DNA of 15,007 nucleotides from Bacteroidaceae bacterium. Its GTDB lineage: Bacteria; Bacteroidota; Bacteroidia; Bacteroidales; Bacteroidaceae. The stretch is taken from contig JAFTTD010000103.1 in assembly GCA_017466965.1 (NCBI GenBank), positions 1 to 15,007 of the forward strand, in the 5' to 3' direction. Of this stretch, positions 12,744-15,007 are shown one piece after another. The notes beneath the pieces were generated by a model. It searched no databases and was not told the DNA's origin. It saw only the letters and a program-made list of their open reading frames with translations. The translations under genes were made by a program, and so were the position numbers. Position 1 is the stretch's first letter; each line of letters begins with the position of its first letter.

Positions 12744-14090
12744 ATGGAACTTAATGCCTTGACAGCCGTTTCTCCTATTGACGGCCGCTACAGAAGCAAG
12801 ACTCAGAGTCTGGCTTCTTATTTTTCAGAGTATGCCCTTATTAAGTATCGCGTAAGAGTTGAAATAGAATACTTCATCACACTCTGCGAATTGCCTTTGC
12901 CACAGCTGGCGTCATTCGACAAGAGCTTGTTTGACACATTGCGCAATATTTACCGTAATTTCACAGAAGAGGATGCACAGCATGTGAAAGACATTGAAAG
13001 TGTCACAAACCACGATGTGAAGGCTGTGGAATACTTTATCAAGGAAAAGCTTGACGCTATCGGTAATTTTGATGAGTACAAAGAGTTCATCCATTTCGGT
13101 CTTACAAGCCAGGACATAAACAACACAAGTGTTCCTCTTTCTATCAAAGATGCACTTGAAGAAGTTTACTACCCTATGGTTGAAGAACTCATTAACCAGC
13201 TTCGCGAATATGCTGAAGAATGGAAGGATGTGCCTATGCTTGCAAAGACTCACGGCCAGCCAGCATCTCCAACGCGTCTCGGCAAGGAAGTCATGGTATA
13301 TGTATATCGTTTGAGCGAACAGCTTGCACAGCTAAAGGCCTGCCCAATAACAGCAAAATTCGGTGGAGCAACAGGAAACTATAACGCTCACCACGTTGCA
13401 TATCCCGGATATGACTGGAAAGAGTTCGGAAATAAGTTTGTAAGCGAAAAGCTTGGACTTCAGCGCGAACAATGGACGACTCAAATAAGCAACTATGACA
13501 ATTTGAGCGGAGTGTTTGATGCTATGGCACGAATCAACACTATCATCATTGACCTTGACCGTGACTTCTGGATGTATGTATCAATGGAATACTTCAAGCA
13601 GAAAATCAAGGCTGGTGAAGTTGGTTCAAGCGCAATGCCTCACAAGGTAAATCCTATAGACTTTGAAAACTCTGAAGGCAATCTCGGCATAGCAAATGCA
13701 ATCCTACAGCATCTTAGCACAAAGCTTCCTGTATCACGCCTTCAGCGTGACCTGACCGACTCAACAGTACTTAGAAATGTCGGAGTGCCAATGGGACACA
13801 TGCTCATATCAATACAAAGCACATTGAAAGGATTGCGCAAACTTCTTCTAAACGTTGACGCAATCAACAAGGATCTTGACGGATGCTGGGCTGTCTGTGC
13901 AGAAGCAATCCAGACAGTTTTGCGCCGCGAAGCTTTCCCTAACCCTTACGAAGCATTGAAAGCTCTGACACGTACAAATGCAGCTATTACAGCAGAGAGC
14001 ATTTCTAATTTCATAGACGAACTTGATGTAAACGAAACAGTAAAGGAAGAACTTCGCAAAATCACTCCTCATAGCTACACTGGAGTGTAA
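12744..14090 (+). CDS. purB: Adenylosuccinate lyase
   Basis: Removes fumarate twice in purine synthesis: SAICAR to AICAR, and adenylosuccinate to AMP; cytoplasmic homotetramer in the fumarase/aspartase superfamily. The 448-residue protein is of the E. coli type (456 residues) from its opening, ELNALTAVSPIDGRYRSKT. Conserved regions: TNHDVKAVEYF (88-98), HFGLTSQDINNTS (117-129), AKTHGQPASPTRLG (167-180) with the general-acid His170, and the superfamily signature GSSAMPHKVNP (294-304), whose serine loop supplies the catalytic base. All key residues are present. It stands alone with its own promoter. Confidence 0.97.
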   Translation: MELNALTAVSPIDGRYRSKTQSLASYFSEYALIKYRVRVEIEYFITLCELPLPQLASFDKSLFDTLRNIYRNFTEEDAQHVKDIESVTNHDVKAVEYFIKEKLDAIGNFDEYKEFIHFGLTSQDINNTSVPLSIKDALEEVYYPMVEELINQLREYAEEWKDVPMLAKTHGQPASPTRLGKEVMVYVYRLSEQLAQLKACPITAKFGGATGNYNAHHVAYPGYDWKEFGNKFVSEKLGLQREQWTTQISNYDNLSGVFDAMARINTIIIDLDRDFWMYVSMEYFKQKIKAGEVGSSAMPHKVNPIDFENSEGNLGIANAILQHLSTKLPVSRLQRDLTDSTVLRNVGVPMGHMLISIQSTLKGLRKLLLNVDAINKDLDGCWAVCAEAIQTVLRREAFPNPYEALKALTRTNAAITAESISNFIDELDVNETVKEELRKITPHSYTGV

Positions 14091-14116
14091 TGCAAGGAAA
14101 GGAGAAGGAAGATAAA

Positions 14117-14165
14117 AGAAGGAGTCAAAAGAGGAAGTTAAAAGAGAGCCGTCCGTGACGGATGG
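14117..14165 (+). repeat. Partial repeat element, copy D: tail units plus a different hairpin
   Basis: Just after purB, GTCAAAAGAGGAA (14123-14135) and GTTAAAAGAGA (14136-14146) match the 13-bp tail units of copies A and B. They run straight into a hairpin, GCCGTCCG-TGA-CGGATGGC (14147-14165), 8 bp with one G.T pair. The GGATGGCA at its end is the same as at the end of the core in copies A and B (GGATGGCATAG). The octamer arms and three-hairpin core are absent. It may act as the purB terminator, though no T-run follows. Confidence 0.65.
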
Positions 14166-14211
14166 CAGTTATATAACATTATAATAAATTAAAAGTAAAA
14201 ACAGAATTACT

Positions 14212-15007
14212 ATGAGTGAATTTGAAGAATGGCAGAACAATGACAATGCCAACAAGTCAGAGAACTATGGTAGCCGCGATGGTTACAGAAATGGCAATAA
14301 CCGTGAAAACAAGTATGGCAATCAGCGCCAGGCATACAACACACAGGGAAACCGTGGGGGAGAACGTCAGCGCCGTCCACGCTTCAACAACACAGAGCGT
14401 GCATATAGCAGCAACGGATATTCAAACGAACGTGGTTTCCGTCCTCAGGGATTCGGAAATAACAATGAAGGAGAGAAGCGTTTTCAAGGAAACAACTATT
14501 CATCACGCCAGTCTTTTAACAGACCTCGCGGATTCGGATACGAGAACCAGGATCGCCCTTCATTCAGCAATCAGCACTCTACATACACACACAACTACCG
14601 TGGAGGACAGCAGAAAAACGGATATTCTCGTCAGGGACAAAACTCATACGGACAGGGCACTGGAAATCAGCAAAGAGGAGCATACGGACAGCGCCCTCAA
14701 AGAGGACCTCAGCGTCAGAAGGGAGCATACGATCCGAATGCAAAATACAGCATGAAGAAACGTATTGAATACAAGGAGTTCCTTGAAGATCCAAATGCTC
14801 CAATACGTCTTAACAAATATCTTGCCAATGCAGGAGTATGTTCACGCCGTGAAGCAGACGATTTCATCCAGGCAGGTGTTGTAAGAGTAAACGGTGAGAT
14901 TGTTGTGGAATTGGGAACAAAAGTACAGCGTACTGATACTGTCCACTTCCATGACCAGCTTGTCAGCATTGAGAAAAAAGTATATGTTCTACTCAATAAG
15001 CCAAAAG
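14212..15007 (+). CDS. RluB/RsuA-family pseudouridine synthase with long low-complexity N-terminus, 3' end missing
   Basis: Predicted to convert a uridine in 23S rRNA (RluB-type) or 16S rRNA (RsuA-type) to pseudouridine. 265 residues from ATG at 14212-14214 are in the window and run off the right edge. Residues 1 to about 175 are low-complexity and probably disordered, very rich in Gly, Asn, Gln, Arg, Ser and Tyr (repeated RGG, NNYSS, GYSNERG-like pieces). A basic linker follows (MKKRIEYKEFLEDPNAP), then an S4 RNA-binding domain from about 198: IRLNKYLANAGVCSRREADD, VVRVNGEIV. VYVLLNKPK (257-265) is the first strand of the catalytic domain; the catalytic aspartate lies outside. The start is chosen because the frame is open from this ATG with consistent codon use. 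RluB is most likely from the sequence of the S4 domain. Confidence 0.85.
   Translation, partial: MSEFEEWQNNDNANKSENYGSRDGYRNGNNRENKYGNQRQAYNTQGNRGGERQRRPRFNNTERAYSSNGYSNERGFRPQGFGNNNEGEKRFQGNNYSSRQSFNRPRGFGYENQDRPSFSNQHSTYTHNYRGGQQKNGYSRQGQNSYGQGTGNQQRGAYGQRPQRGPQRQKGAYDPNAKYSMKKRIEYKEFLEDPNAPIRLNKYLANAGVCSRREADDFIQAGVVRVNGEIVVELGTKVQRTDTVHFHDQLVSIEKKVYVLLNKPK

Noticed and set aside
14216..14755. 179-codon plus-strand frame overlapping the RluB-type gene
   Set aside because: It is an alternative frame of the low-complexity head; the real frame from 14212 continues into a clear S4 domain.

Overview
The window looks like a chromosomal segment of a Prevotella-like member of the Bacteroidota. 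Three things point there. Most gene starts are preceded by the Bacteroidota promoter element TAnnTTTG, in two cases with a TTTG or ATTG box 19 bp upstream. Recognised Shine-Dalgarno sequences are rare. The proteins (E. coli-type PurB, short DivIC, RluB with a long disordered N-terminus, TorF-like outer-membrane protein) are of the kinds found in that phylum. No rRNA, tRNA, CRISPR array, transposase or phage gene was seen.

Layout. 1-807 (minus): 5' part of trpS, running off the left edge. 808-1127: an intergenic region filled with 8-bp-periodic repeats. 1128-3193 (minus): tyrA (prephenate dehydrogenase) preceded by nhaA (Na+/H+ antiporter), overlapping by ATGA. 3508-8245 (plus): a tightly packed operon of a BtuF-like lipoprotein, cobQ, a CobD-like aminotransferase and cbiB, with overlaps of 4 and 7 bp and one 9-bp gap. 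8384-9088 (plus): a putative outer-membrane beta-barrel with its own promoter. 9550-10464 (plus): a solitary rfbA/rmlA. 10840-11607 (minus): cobS. 11947-12622 (plus): divIC/ftsB and a small four-helix membrane protein. 12744-14090 (plus): purB. 14212 to the right edge (plus): 5' part of an RluB-type pseudouridine synthase.

How the genes work together. cobQ, the CobD-like enzyme, cbiB and cobS cover the late cobamide steps: side-chain amidation, aminopropanol-phosphate supply, its attachment, and joining of the lower ligand. The BtuF-like lipoprotein that starts the operon suggests that captured corrinoid feeds this assembly. No corrin-ring genes, no cobU/cobT/cobC and no BtuC/BtuD partner lie in the window, so salvage and remodelling is a reasonable inference but not proven.

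The most unusual content is intergenic. A modular element made of strict 8-bp repeat arms, a three-hairpin core and a tail of GTTAA-containing units occurs at 871-1109, 9113-9379 and 10572-10810, with a partial relative at 14117-14165. Each begins just after the stop codon of a gene, always in the same orientation relative to that gene. Two copies form a roughly 97% identical inverted repeat (200 bp without gaps) that brackets rfbA. A separate array of 22-bp tandem repeats sits exactly between the divergent cobS and divIC promoters.
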